A stretch of DNA of 36,255 nucleotides from Pseudomonadota bacterium (GTDB lineage: Bacteria; Pseudomonadota; Gammaproteobacteria; Burkholderiales; Burkholderiaceae_B). Position 1 is the stretch's first letter, and every line of letters starts with the position of its first letter. Below the pieces are notes generated by a model. It did not search any database. It saw nothing but the letters and a program-made list of their open reading frames with translations, and was not told the origin of the DNA. The stretch covers positions 1 through 36,255 of the forward strand of contig JAEZBO010000053.1 in NCBI GenBank assembly GCA_023427085.1. Direction: 5' to 3'. Both the position numbers and the translations under genes were made by a program. Shown in pieces: positions 16,367 through 24,814 of this stretch.

Positions 16367-17341
16367 CTAGTCCTGGCGAATGTTGTTCGCCTTGGCGATC
16401 GGGGCCAGCTTGTCGGTATCCTGCTTGATGAGTTCAGCGAAGGCCGACGGCGGGCCGTAGCGGGTCTCGAAACCCAGTCCGACCAGCCGGTCATGCACGC
16501 TCTTGTCGGCCATGGTCTGCTGCAAGGCCTGCACCAGCTTGTCCTTGACTTCGGCCGGCAGGCCCTGCGGCGCGACGATCGCCCACCAGGCGTCCAAGGT
16601 GACAGGATAGCCACTTTCGGAGATCGTCGGCACGTTCGGCAACAGCTGCGCACGGCTCTGGCCGCTGGTCGCCAGGATCTTGACGCGGCCGCCCTTGGCG
16701 GCGGCCATGGCGGCCGGCACCGAGTCGAAGGCCAGCGCGATCTGTCCACCCATCAGGTCGGTGGTGGCCGGCGCGCTGCCCTTGTACGGGATGTGCAGCA
16801 CGTCGACGCCGGCGGCGCGCCACAGCATCTCGGCGGCGAAATGCACGGTCGAGCCGGCGCCGTGCGAGCCATACGAGAACTTCTGCGGGTCGGCCTTGAT
16901 CGCGTCGACCAGTTGCTTGATGTCGGCCGCGGGCACCGACTCGTTGGCCAGCAGCGCCAGCGAATTGCTGCCGACGATGCCGATCGGCTCGAAGCTTTCG
17001 AGCGGCCGGTAAGGCAGCTTCGAATAGATGATCGGGTTGACCGCGAAGGTGGTCGCCGACCCCAGCAGCAGCGTATAGCCGTCGGCGGGCGAGCGCGCCA
17101 CGGTATCGGCGCCGATGATGGTCGCGGCGCCGGCCTTGTAGTCGACGATTACCGGCTGGCCCAGCGAGGCGCCGAGCTTCTCGGCCACCACGCGGGCGAC
17201 GGTGTCGGCCAGGCCACCGGCCGGGAACGGCACGATCAGCTTGACCGGTTTGTCCGGGTAGGCGGCCAGCGCCGCGCTACTGAGCGTCAGCGCGGCGACG
17301 CCGGCCAACAGTTTGGCGAAACCGCCGATTCGAATCTGCAT
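16367..17341 (-). CDS. Bug-family (TctC) periplasmic solute receptor
   Basis: The protein has 324 residues from ATG 17341, with GGGGAG seven bases upstream; an in-frame extension to 17488 would run into the M20 gene. A signal peptide (M-Q-I-R-I-G-G-F-A-K-L-L-A-G-V-A-A-L, cleavage after A-L-A) is followed by A-Y-P-D-K-P-V-K-L-I-V-P-F-P-A-G-G, the canonical Bug start, then V-I-V-D-Y-K-A-G-A, and I-P-Y-K-G-S-A-P-A-T-T-D-L-M-G-G. It is the last gene of the minus-strand operon begun at 21376, 34 bp after the M20 hydrolase, and likely captures that operon's substrate. As with the other two receptors here, no TctAB genes are adjacent. Confidence 0.94.
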   Translation of the reverse strand: MQIRIGGFAKLLAGVAALTLSSAALAAYPDKPVKLIVPFPAGGLADTVARVVAEKLGASLGQPVIVDYKAGAATIIGADTVARSPADGYTLLLGSATTFAVNPIIYSKLPYRPLESFEPIGIVGSNSLALLANESVPAADIKQLVDAIKADPQKFSYGSHGAGSTVHFAAEMLWRAAGVDVLHIPYKGSAPATTDLMGGQIALAFDSVPAAMAAAKGGRVKILATSGQSRAQLLPNVPTISESGYPVTLDAWWAIVAPQGLPAEVKDKLVQALQQTMADKSVHDRLVGLGFETRYGPPSAFAELIKQDTDKLAPIAKANNIRQD

Positions 17342-17375
17342 TGTTTTTCTCCCCTCGGGAACCAAGAAAATCTGG

Positions 17376-18539
17376 CTAGCTAGCCAGATAACGTTGCACC
17401 AGGCGCGTCCAGAAGGTCGCGCCGATGGCGATGTTTCGATCATCGAATTCGTAACGAGGGTGGTGCAAAAACGCACTGCCCTCGCCATTGCCCAGCCGGA
17501 TCAACGCGCCCGGCCGTGCCTGCAGCAGATAGGCAAAATCCTCGCTGCCCATGATCGGCGCGGCGTCGGCGTCGATGGCGTCCGGCCCGAACACCTCGCG
17601 CACGACGTCGGCCGCCAGCGCCGCCGCCGCCGCGTCGTTGACCAGCACCGGATAACCCATCACGTACTCGATGTGAGCCTTCGCGCCAAAGGACTCGACC
17701 TGCGCCTGCACCAGGCTCTCGATCCTGCGCCGCAGCAGCGACCTGACCTCGGCATCGAAAGAGCGCACGCTCAGTTCGATCTCGGCGCTGTCGGGCACCA
17801 CGTTGTAGGTATGGCCTGCCGACAGTCTTCCGACCGACACCACCGCGGTCTGCATCGGGTCGACGTTGCGCGCGACCACCGACTGCAGCGCCACCACCAC
17901 CGCCGACGCCACCAGGCTGGCGTCGATGCAAAGATGCGGCCGCGCGGCGTGGCCGCCCTTGCCCTGGATGCGGATCCGGACCTTGTCGCTGGCCGACATG
18001 TACGGACCGGACCGGCACAGGAAGCGGCCCACCGGCAGGCCGGGATGATTGTGCAGTGCAAACACCAGGTCGGCCGGAAAACGGTCGAACAACCCCTCGG
18101 CCAGCAAACGTTCGGCGCCGCTGTGCTCGCCGACCTCTTCGGCCGGCTGGAACAGCAGGTGCACCGACCCCGAGATCGCATCGGACAGCGCGATATGCCT
18201 GGCCGCGGCCAGCAGCATCGCCGTATGGCCATCGTGTCCGCAGGCATGCATGACGCCGGCGTGGGCGCTGGCATGCGCGCTGGTGTTGGCCTCGTCAATC
18301 GGCAAGGCATCCATGTCCGCGCGCAGCGCGATGCTGCGCGCGCCATCGCCCCGCCGCAGGCTGCCGACCACGCCGGTACCCGCCAGCCCGGTGCTGACCT
18401 CGTAACCCAGCGCGGCAAGCTCACGCGCCACCACGGCGCTGGTGCGATGCTCGTCGAAGCCGAGTTCGGGATGACGATGCAGGTCGCGACGCAGCGCGAT
18501 GTAGGCGTCGAAGTCGTCGGTCAGCAGATCAGCTTGCAT
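17376..18539 (-). CDS. M20-family amidohydrolase
   Basis: The 387-residue protein starts at ATG 18539 (M-Q-A-D-L-L); a longer frame from 18644 lacks family similarity and overlaps the preceding gene. Metal-site motifs of the M20 aminoacylase/hippuricase group are visible: A-L-R-A-D-M-D-A-L-P-I, H-A-C-G-H-D-G-H-T-A with its metal Cys, F-Q-P-A-E-E (catalytic Glu pair), and G-S-E-D-F-A-Y near the C-terminus. A dimerisation domain lies between. These enzymes hydrolyse N-acyl amino acids or related amides in the cytoplasm. It sits 32 bp after the dehydrogenase gene and upstream of the Bug gene, so the operon may import an N-acylated or amide-linked compound. The substrate is unknown. Confidence 0.93.
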   Translation of the reverse strand: MQADLLTDDFDAYIALRRDLHRHPELGFDEHRTSAVVARELAALGYEVSTGLAGTGVVGSLRRGDGARSIALRADMDALPIDEANTSAHASAHAGVMHACGHDGHTAMLLAAARHIALSDAISGSVHLLFQPAEEVGEHSGAERLLAEGLFDRFPADLVFALHNHPGLPVGRFLCRSGPYMSASDKVRIRIQGKGGHAARPHLCIDASLVASAVVVALQSVVARNVDPMQTAVVSVGRLSAGHTYNVVPDSAEIELSVRSFDAEVRSLLRRRIESLVQAQVESFGAKAHIEYVMGYPVLVNDAAAAALAADVVREVFGPDAIDADAAPIMGSEDFAYLLQARPGALIRLGNGEGSAFLHHPRYEFDDRNIAIGATFWTRLVQRYLAS

Positions 18540-18571
18540 GGCTGTGCGGTCCGTGGCGTGCCGGTCGCGGC

Positions 18572-19447
18572 TCAGGGCCGGACAAAATTGACGATGCGGT
18601 TGAAGTCCTCGCCGTCCGCTAGCGTGGCGGCGCTGTCGCGCCACAGCTCGGCGACCACCTTGGACACCGGCACCGGCACGCCCAGCTTGTCGTGCAGGGC
18701 CGCGGCCAGCGCCACGTCCTTGCGCATCAGCTGCATCGTGAAGCCGGAGTTGAAGCTGCCCGACAGGATGCGGTTGGGATAGTTGAACAGCGTCACGCCG
18801 CTGCGGCCCGAGCCCGCGTTGACCGCGTCCAGCAGCTGTTCGGTCTTGACGCCGGCCGCCTCGGCCATCCGGAACGCCTCGGCCGCGGTCAACAGCTGCG
18901 CCGCCGTCAACAGGTTATTGACGATCTTGGTGATGTTGCCGGCGCCGGTGCCACCGATGTGGAACAGGTTCTTGCCCATGCCGGACAACACCGGCATGGC
19001 CGCCTGCACGTCGGCGTCGGCGCCGCCGATGAACAGCGTCAGCTCGCCGCGCAGCGCGCCGCCCGGCCCGCCGCTGACCGGCGCATCGATCAGCACGATG
19101 TCCTGCTGCTTGAGTTGTGCCGCCAGTTCACGGGTGACCTCGGGATCGGCGGTGGTGGTGTCGATGATCGTCAGCGCGCGCGTGGCCAGCGCCGCCACGC
19201 CCGCCGCGCCGGTCAGCAGCTCGCGCACGATCGCCGAGTTGGGCAGCGACAGCACGAGGCAATCGCAAGCCGCGACCAGTTGCGCCAGGTCCGCGGCCAG
19301 CGCGATGCCCTGCTCGCTGGCCTTCGCGGCGGTCGCGCCGCTCTTGTCCAGCCCGAGCACGTCGAAGCCGGCACGTTGCAGCGACAGCGCCATGCCCAGC
19401 CCCATATTGCCCAGGCCCACTACACCGATCTTGTTGAACTGTTCCAT
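18572..19447 (-). CDS. 3-hydroxyisobutyrate dehydrogenase-family oxidoreductase
   Basis: The protein has 291 residues. The N-terminal NAD(P) fold is marked by V-V-G-L-G-N-M-G-L-G-M-A, the substrate motif by D-A-P-V-S-G-G-P-G-G-A, and the catalytic Lys by G-A-G-N-I-T-K-I-V-N-N. The C-terminal helical domain (E-A-F-R-M-A-E-A-A-G-V) is normal. Members reduce or oxidise short beta-hydroxy acids such as 3-hydroxyisobutyrate or tartronate semialdehyde. Here it lies between an aldehyde dehydrogenase (21 bp upstream) and an M20 hydrolase (32 bp downstream), so a semialdehyde or hydroxy acid intermediate is probable. The exact substrate cannot be read from sequence. Confidence 0.92.
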   Translation of the reverse strand: MEQFNKIGVVGLGNMGLGMALSLQRAGFDVLGLDKSGATAAKASEQGIALAADLAQLVAACDCLVLSLPNSAIVRELLTGAAGVAALATRALTIIDTTTADPEVTRELAAQLKQQDIVLIDAPVSGGPGGALRGELTLFIGGADADVQAAMPVLSGMGKNLFHIGGTGAGNITKIVNNLLTAAQLLTAAEAFRMAEAAGVKTEQLLDAVNAGSGRSGVTLFNYPNRILSGSFNSGFTMQLMRKDVALAAALHDKLGVPVPVSKVVAELWRDSAATLADGEDFNRIVNFVRP

Positions 19448-19468
19448 CTCGAAGTCACCAAAAAAAGA

Positions 19469-20965
19469 TTAACTGCCGACCGCGGTCGGGACCCAGACGC
19501 TTTTGGTCTGGGTGTATTCGTAAAGCGCTTCCACGCCGCTGGAACGCCCGTAACCGCTGCTGTCGTAGCCGCCGAAGGGCGTGGCCACGTGCATGTCGCG
19601 GTACATATTGATCCAGAAGATGCCGGCCCGCACCGATGCGGCCACCCGATGGGCGCGCGCCACGTCGCGGGTCCACACCGCGCCGCCCAGCCCGAATTCG
19701 CTATCGTTGGCCTGCGCCACGGCATCGGCTTCATCGTCGAACGGAATCGCCACGACGACCGGGCCAAACACCTCCTCGCGGGCGATGCGCATGTCGTTGC
19801 GCACGTTCTTCAGTACCGTCGGCGTGACCAGGAAACCCTGCTGCACCGGCCGCTCAGCGGCGCCGCAGGCCAGCTGCGCGCCCTCGTCCAGGCCCATCCG
19901 CAACATCGACCAGATCCGCTCGTACTGCGCGGCGTTGTTGATCGGGCCGCTGTCGGACTGCTCGTCCAGCGGCAGGCCGATGCGGTAGCGCGAGGCCTCC
20001 TGCACGACCAAGTCGACGAAACGCTCGTAGATGCAACGCTGGACCAGCAGGCGCGAGCCGGCGACGCAGTTCTGCCCGGTGTTCGAAAACGCCGCGATGG
20101 CGGCCGTGCGGGCCGCCGCCACCAGATCGGCATCCTCGAAGACGATGTTGGCCGACTTGCCGCCCAGTTCGAGCAGGCAAGGAATCGGCCGTGCCGCGGC
20201 CGCCGCGGCGACCCGGCGTCCGGTTTGCGTCGACCCGACGAACACCACCTTTTTGACGATCTGGTCCGAGATCGCGGCATCGCCGATGGTCTGGCCCAGC
20301 CCCGCCACCACGTTGATCACGCCGGCCGGCAAGCCGGCCTCGACGGCCAGCCGGGCCAGCGCCAGCGCCGTCAGCGGCGTGAGCTCGGACGGCTTGATCA
20401 GCACCGCATTGCCCATCGCCAGTGCCGGCGCCGCATTCCACGCCGCCAGGTACAGCGGCGAGTTCCACGGCATGATCTGCAGGATCACGCCGATCGGCTC
20501 GCGCAGCGTGTAGTTCAGCTGCCCGCCTGGCACCGGGATGACGTTGCCGCCGAACTTGTCGGTCCAGCCGGCGTAGTAGCGAAAGATCTCGGCCACCGCC
20601 GCGACCTGCGCGACGCAGCCCTTGATCGCCTTGCCCGACGACACCGACTCGAGCTGCGCCAGATCCTGGGCGTGGCGGGTGACGGCAGCGCCGAGCGCCG
20701 CCAGCAGTTCGCCGCGCCGCTGCGCCGACAGGGCCTGCCACGCGCGCTGGCCGGCCTGGCACGAGCGCAGCGCCTGCGCGACGATGGCCGGCGTCGCGTC
20801 ACGGTAGGTCTGCAACACCGAACCATCGCCGGGATAGACCAGCTCGAGTTCGCGGCCGGTGCCAGGCACCAGCTGGCCGTCGATGTACGAGCCGACCTGC
20901 GCCGCGTCGCCGACCAGTCGGTTGCGCAGCGATTCGTAGCGTTGCGGGATGGAGCTTGCCGTCAT
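19469..20965 (-). CDS. NAD(P)-dependent aldehyde dehydrogenase
   Basis: The protein has 498 residues from ATG 20965, with AGGGA about ten bases upstream; a GTG at 20986 is an alternative. Catalytic residues are E266 in L-E-L-G-G-K and C300 in F-S-N-T-G-Q-N-C. The N-terminal region has P-W-N-S-P and G-N-A-V-L-I-K-P-S-E-L-T-P, and F-V-G-S-T-Q-T-G-R forms the coenzyme loop. The C-terminal F-G-G-Y-D-S-S-G-Y-G-R motif is also intact. It would oxidise an aldehyde to the carboxylic acid. It is preceded by a carboxymuconolactone decarboxylase-like gene (24 bp away) and followed by the dehydrogenase gene, all on the minus strand and probably one transcript. Substrate unassigned. Confidence 0.95.
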   Translation of the reverse strand: MTASSIPQRYESLRNRLVGDAAQVGSYIDGQLVPGTGRELELVYPGDGSVLQTYRDATPAIVAQALRSCQAGQRAWQALSAQRRGELLAALGAAVTRHAQDLAQLESVSSGKAIKGCVAQVAAVAEIFRYYAGWTDKFGGNVIPVPGGQLNYTLREPIGVILQIMPWNSPLYLAAWNAAPALAMGNAVLIKPSELTPLTALALARLAVEAGLPAGVINVVAGLGQTIGDAAISDQIVKKVVFVGSTQTGRRVAAAAAARPIPCLLELGGKSANIVFEDADLVAAARTAAIAAFSNTGQNCVAGSRLLVQRCIYERFVDLVVQEASRYRIGLPLDEQSDSGPINNAAQYERIWSMLRMGLDEGAQLACGAAERPVQQGFLVTPTVLKNVRNDMRIAREEVFGPVVVAIPFDDEADAVAQANDSEFGLGGAVWTRDVARAHRVAASVRAGIFWINMYRDMHVATPFGGYDSSGYGRSSGVEALYEYTQTKSVWVPTAVGS

Positions 20966-20989
20966 GTCTGTCAGGTCCCTGGCCACGCC

Positions 20990-21376
20990 TTACTTCGCGG
21001 CCGCGTCGATCTCGGCGAAGGTCAGCCTGGCGATCCGCGTCGCGTCGCTGCCGGTCGGCACGCCGCAATACAGCGCCACCTGCAGGAACACCTCGCCGAT
21101 CTCCTCGCGCGTCACGCCGTTGTTGAGCGCGCCACGGATGTGCGTCTTGAGCTCGGCCGGACGGTCGGCGCTGGCCAGCAGCGCCAGGTTGACGATGCTG
21201 CGGGCGCGCCGGTCCAGCCCGGGGCGGGCCCAGACGTCGCCCCACAGGTTGCGGATCGCGAACGCCCGCATCGGCTCGCTGAAGGCGTCGGTGTTGGCCT
21301 TGGAATTGGCCACGAACTCGGGCCCCAGCACCTCGGTGCGGATCTGTTCACCACGTTCAAAAAGGTCGTCGCTCAT
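20990..21376 (-). CDS. Carboxymuconolactone decarboxylase-family protein
   Basis: The 128-residue protein starts at ATG 21376 (M-S-D-D-L-F-E-R-G); an ATG four codons earlier (21388) is also possible. The sequence resembles gamma-carboxymuconolactone decarboxylase PcaC: R-N-L-W-G-D-V-W-A-R-P-G-L-D-R-R-x-R-S, then H-I-R-G-A-L-N-N-G-V-T and E-V-F-L-Q-V-A-L-Y-C-G-V-P. It lacks a C-x-x-C pair, so an AhpD-type peroxidase role is unlikely. It is the first gene of the minus-strand operon and is divergent from a LysR gene. No other beta-ketoadipate genes are present, so a role in a different ring-cleavage or lactone step is possible. Confidence 0.92.
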   Translation of the reverse strand: MSDDLFERGEQIRTEVLGPEFVANSKANTDAFSEPMRAFAIRNLWGDVWARPGLDRRARSIVNLALLASADRPAELKTHIRGALNNGVTREEIGEVFLQVALYCGVPTGSDATRIARLTFAEIDAAAK

Positions 21377-21441
21377 GTCTGGTCTCATCGTTGTCACGGA
21401 GGGGATGAGCAGCAGTCTAGGTATCGACAAGGGAGTGCACA

Positions 21442-21461
21442 AGATACTAATATTGTTATCT
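21442..21461. promoter_or_regulatory. 20-bp palindrome between divergent operon and LysR gene
   Basis: AGATACTAATATTGTTATCT is a near-perfect palindrome: arms AGATA/TATCT and central AATATT match, with only two mismatched pairs. It is AT-rich in a GC-rich setting and lies 27 bp before the LysR-type ATG at 21488 and 66 bp from the divergent ATG at 21376. This is the expected place for a LysR-type recognition site controlling both directions. Confidence 0.65.
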
Positions 21462-21487
21462 CGATTACCTTCTGTACTCATCCGGCC

Positions 21488-22396
21488 ATGACGCTGAACC
21501 AGTTGCGCGCTTTTGTGGAAGTGGTCGAACACGGCAGCATCCGCGCCGCCGCGCGACATCTGGCCATGGAACAGAGCGGCCTGACGCAGCAGATCAAAAG
21601 GCTCGAAGAAAGCCTGCGGGCGCGGTTGTTCACGCGCAATGCGCGCGGCATCACGCTCACGCCCGAGGGCCAGGAGCTACTGGCGCGGGCCCGCATCATC
21701 CTGGGCGAGTGCCAGCGCGCCGAGCAGATCTTCCAGCACCTGAACGGCGAACTGTCGGGCGCCATCAACGTCGGCGTGTCCTCGGAGATCTTCGCCCGCC
21801 TGCTGCCCTCGGTGCTGCAACGGCTGCGCCAGCAGCATCCCCAGGTATCGGTGCATGTCAGCGCGGGCCCGTCGACGCTGCTGCTGTCGTCGCTGCGCGA
21901 AGGCAGGCTCGACTTCGCGCTGACGCTGGTGTCCAGCGGCACCGACACCGGCGACTTCCGCCAGACCGTGCTCGACAAGTCCGAGCCCTGCGTGCTGGCC
22001 CGCAAGGGCCATCCGCTCAGCCGCGCCGCGTCGGTGCACCAGCTGCAGCATGCCGAGTGGGTCAACACGCGTCCGTTCGGCCGGGTCGGCACGCCGACCA
22101 ACCGGCTGGCCGACTGGTTCGCGCGCAACGGCCTGGGCATGCCGCGCATGGTCGGCAGCGTCGAGTCGCTGTTCGATACGCTGGACCTGATCTCCAGCTC
22201 GGACTATCTGTTCCTGGCGCCGCGCATCATCCTGCACAAGCTGTCGCTGTCGCGGCACCTGGTCAGCATCGAGGTCGCCGAGCCGATCCCGGAGTCCGAT
22301 ATGTGCCTGGTCGAACGCGCCGCGATCGATCTGGCGCCGGCCGCGCGGGTGCTGTCAGAACTGATCCTGCAAGAGGCCGGCGTGGCACGCGGCTGA
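21488..22396 (+). CDS. LysR-family transcriptional regulator
   Basis: The 302-residue protein starts at ATG 21488. The winged helix-turn-helix covers residues 1-60 (M-T-L-N-Q-L-R-A-F-V-E-V-V-E-H-G-S-I-R-A-A-A, then Q-S-G-L-T-Q-Q-I-K-R-L-E). The effector domain starts near residue 90 (G-A-I-N-V-G-V-S-S) and includes L-D-F-A-L-T-L-V-S, the usual LysR substrate-binding layout. It is divergent from the five-gene operon at 16367-21376 and probably activates it when its inducer, likely a pathway intermediate, is present. The frame is open far upstream (to 18692) only because of antisense codon bias; the LysR start is clear. Confidence 0.94.
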   Translation: MTLNQLRAFVEVVEHGSIRAAARHLAMEQSGLTQQIKRLEESLRARLFTRNARGITLTPEGQELLARARIILGECQRAEQIFQHLNGELSGAINVGVSSEIFARLLPSVLQRLRQQHPQVSVHVSAGPSTLLLSSLREGRLDFALTLVSSGTDTGDFRQTVLDKSEPCVLARKGHPLSRAASVHQLQHAEWVNTRPFGRVGTPTNRLADWFARNGLGMPRMVGSVESLFDTLDLISSSDYLFLAPRIILHKLSLSRHLVSIEVAEPIPESDMCLVERAAIDLAPAARVLSELILQEAGVARG

Positions 22397-22455
22397 GCGG
22401 CTGCGGCCTGGAAGCAGATACCGCTATGCCACCGTGGCCGCGCCACGTAGAAGTC

Positions 22456-23682
22456 TCAGGCCTTGGCGGCCCGCTTCTCGCGCGGCAGGAAATAAAGCAC
22501 CGCCAGCGTGCACACCCCGACGCAGACGAAGGCGACGTCATAGCGTCCGGTCGACGCGACGAACAAGGCGAAGGTCACCGGCGCCACGATGTTGACCGCG
22601 CTGACCAGGATGGCGCCGCCGGCCGCGGTCTCGCCGATGCGGTCGGACGGCGACAGCCGCGCCAGCTCGGCGATCTGCACGCCGTTCCAGCTGGCCACCG
22701 AGCAGCCGGCCACGAAGGCCAGCGCCACCACCGCCCACAGCGGCCAGCCTGGCTCGGTCAGCCCCAGCAAGGCGGTGGTCAGCGCCGAGAACAACGCGGT
22801 GATCGACAGCGTCAGCGTCGCCGAACGCAGCAGGTCGGCCAGCCAGCCCAGCACCACGCGGCCGATCACGCCACCCACCTGCATGACGGCGAACACCAGG
22901 CCCGCGCGGCTCAGCGAGTAGTCGAGTCCATCCACCAGATAGATCACCGTGAATGCGAACCAGCAGCTTTGCGACACCGCGAACAGGCTGCCGACGATCG
23001 ACATCTTCAGCAGGCTGGCGCTGTGGGTCAGCGAGGCCAGCGGCACGCTGAGCGTGCGCAGCGACTGCAGCAGGCCGGCCCACAAGGACAGCGGCCGCGC
23101 CGCCGGCGCACGGCGCACGTCCATCGTCGCACTGAGCTTCCAGGTCAGCACGGTCGGCACCAGCACCAGCAACGCACAGCACAGCAGTGCCGGGCGCCAG
23201 CCCGCCGTCACGACGATCACGGGAATGCACAAGCCGGCGATCATGCCGCCCAACGGCACGCCGGCCTGCTTGATCGAAAAAATCAGGTTGCGCTTGCCCG
23301 GCGGCGAGAACCGTTGCAGCACTTCGCTGCCGGCAGGGTTGGCGGCGCCGTTGCTCATGCCCATCAGAAAACAGGCCAGCAGCGCGGCGATGATGCTCGG
23401 GTGCAGGAACAAGGCCATGCTGGCGGCGCCCAGCAGCAGCGCCCATTGCAGCACCCGCGTACCGCCCAGGCGCTTGAGCAGGCCCGAGCCGGCCACCAGC
23501 ACGACCAAGCCACCCAGCGCATTGCCAGCCGACAGGTAGCCGATCGAACTGCCGTCCCAGCCGAACTCGGCGGACATGGCCGGGGCCACGATGGGAATCA
23601 GGCGGGACAAGAATGCAGAAACCGTTTGCAGCGCAAAGATCGCCGCCACCGGCATGAGCCAGACAGGCGCGGAACCGTTCAT
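22456..23682 (-). CDS. MFS transporter
   Basis: The protein has 408 residues from ATG 23682, with about twelve predicted membrane helices. The family loop motif between helices 2 and 3 appears as G-S-G-L-L-K-R-L-G-G-T-R. The segment S-I-K-Q-A-G-V-P-L-G-G-M-I-A-G is characteristic of the cyanate/anion-type and CP-family MFS members, which carry small organic anions. The gene lies on the minus strand 91 bp downstream of a LigI-like hydrolase and is convergent with the LysR gene. It may import or export a compound handled by the neighbouring hydrolase and TRAP system. The substrate is unknown. Confidence 0.92.
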   Translation of the reverse strand: MNGSAPVWLMPVAAIFALQTVSAFLSRLIPIVAPAMSAEFGWDGSSIGYLSAGNALGGLVVLVAGSGLLKRLGGTRVLQWALLLGAASMALFLHPSIIAALLACFLMGMSNGAANPAGSEVLQRFSPPGKRNLIFSIKQAGVPLGGMIAGLCIPVIVVTAGWRPALLCCALLVLVPTVLTWKLSATMDVRRAPAARPLSLWAGLLQSLRTLSVPLASLTHSASLLKMSIVGSLFAVSQSCWFAFTVIYLVDGLDYSLSRAGLVFAVMQVGGVIGRVVLGWLADLLRSATLTLSITALFSALTTALLGLTEPGWPLWAVVALAFVAGCSVASWNGVQIAELARLSPSDRIGETAAGGAILVSAVNIVAPVTFALFVASTGRYDVAFVCVGVCTLAVLYFLPREKRAAKA

Positions 23683-23773
23683 CAAGGACTTTTGTAGTGA
23701 TGTCTCCCGTAGGGAAGTTTACGCCCGTCTGGCGGAGCGCCCGGACGCCGGGCCCGGCCCGCCGCCGCGGCCA

Positions 23774-24799
23774 CTAGGCGGGCAGGCCCGGCGCCCCGGC
23801 CGCAAAGCCGTAAAGCCGTGCCGGATTGTCGACCAGGATGCGCCGGCGCGAGTCGGCGTCCGGCGCCCAGGCGGCCAGCGCGTTACGCAGTCGCCCGGTA
23901 TTGGGCATGCGCTGCAGGTCGACGTGCGGCCAATCGCTGCCCCACAGCGTGCGGTCGGGCGCCAGCTCGATCAGCCGGCGCGCCATCGCGGTGACGTCGG
24001 CAAAGTCCGGATCGGCGCGGCTCAAGCGATAGGCGCCCGAGAGCTTGACCCAGAAGCCGGCTTCCTGCACCAGCCGCGCGAGCGCCAGGAAGCCCGGTGA
24101 CGCGATGCCGGCCGATGCCGCGATATAGCCCATGTGATCGATCACGCCGGGACACGGCAGGCGCTCGAGGCGCGCCAGCAAGGAGGCGTCGAAACGGCCG
24201 GCGTCGGCCAGGAATTGCAGGTGCCAGCCCATCGTCGCAATGCGGCGCGCCAGCGACTCCATCGCGTCGAAGCCCACGCCGCCGCCGAACAGCACGTTGA
24301 TGCGCAGGCCGCGCACGCCGGCCTCGTGCAGGTCCTGCAACTGCCGGTCGCTGACCTGGGGATCGACCACCGCCACGCCGCGCAGGCCTTGCGGATGCGC
24401 GCGCAGCGCTTCGACCAGGTAGCGGTTGTCGGTGCCGTGCACGCTGACCTGCACCAGCACGCCGCGCTGCATGCCCTGCGCGGCCAGCATCGCCAGATAG
24501 GCGTCGAGGCTGGCGGGCGGCGGCGTGTAGCTGCGCCCGGACACCATCGGGTAGGCCGGGCCGGCGCCGATCACGTGGGCGTGGGTGTCGCAGGCCAGCG
24601 GCGGCAGTGTGTAGCAGGCCGCGTCCAACGCTGGGTGCGGCGCCAGGCAATCGACCGCTGCGCCGGGCGCGGGCGCGGCGACAGCCGCATTGGCATCGAC
24701 TGCATCGGTACCGGTCGCCTTGGCAGCGGCCGCCTCGGCACCGGCGGCTGCCGCGGCATTCGCCGCCGCGGCAGCGCGATCATCAGATTTCCCCGTCAT
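23774..24799 (-). CDS. LigI-like amidohydrolase-superfamily hydrolase with Ala-rich N-terminus
   Basis: The protein has 341 residues. The first ~50 are extremely Ala-rich (runs such as R-A-A-A-A-A-N-A-A-A-A-A-G) and are not part of the fold. The TIM-barrel starts near residue 60 with C-D-T-H-A-H-V, the H-x-H metal/substrate motif. It ends with G-S-D-W-P-H, the conserved Asp, as in 2-pyrone-4,6-dicarboxylate lactonase LigI and related lactonases. Expected reaction is hydrolysis of a lactone or carboxylated ring. A GAGGAG site lies about 10 bases before the ATG at 24799, supporting translation of the tail. It follows dctM by 15 bp, so TRAP uptake and hydrolysis are likely linked. Substrate unknown. 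Confidence 0.9.
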   Translation of the reverse strand: MTGKSDDRAAAAANAAAAAGAEAAAAKATGTDAVDANAAVAAPAPGAAVDCLAPHPALDAACYTLPPLACDTHAHVIGAGPAYPMVSGRSYTPPPASLDAYLAMLAAQGMQRGVLVQVSVHGTDNRYLVEALRAHPQGLRGVAVVDPQVSDRQLQDLHEAGVRGLRINVLFGGGVGFDAMESLARRIATMGWHLQFLADAGRFDASLLARLERLPCPGVIDHMGYIAASAGIASPGFLALARLVQEAGFWVKLSGAYRLSRADPDFADVTAMARRLIELAPDRTLWGSDWPHVDLQRMPNTGRLRNALAAWAPDADSRRRILVDNPARLYGFAAGAPGLPA

Positions 24800-24814
24800 G
24801 TCGAAACGCCCTCC

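Noticed and set aside
20990..21376. AhpD-type peroxidase identity for the carboxymuconolactone decarboxylase-like protein
   Set aside because: There is only one Cys in the relevant region (Y-C-G-V-P) and no C-x-x-C pair, so a PcaC-like assignment fits better.
18692..22396. A 1234-residue open frame on the plus strand across four minus-strand genes
   Set aside because: It is open only because of the strong G/C third-position bias of the genes on the other strand; its Arg/Gln/His-rich product has no family resemblance. Only its last 302 residues, from 21488, are a real LysR protein.
23705..23715. TCCC-N3-GGGA symmetry upstream of the MFS gene
   Set aside because: Only four base pairs per arm; too short to support an operator call.
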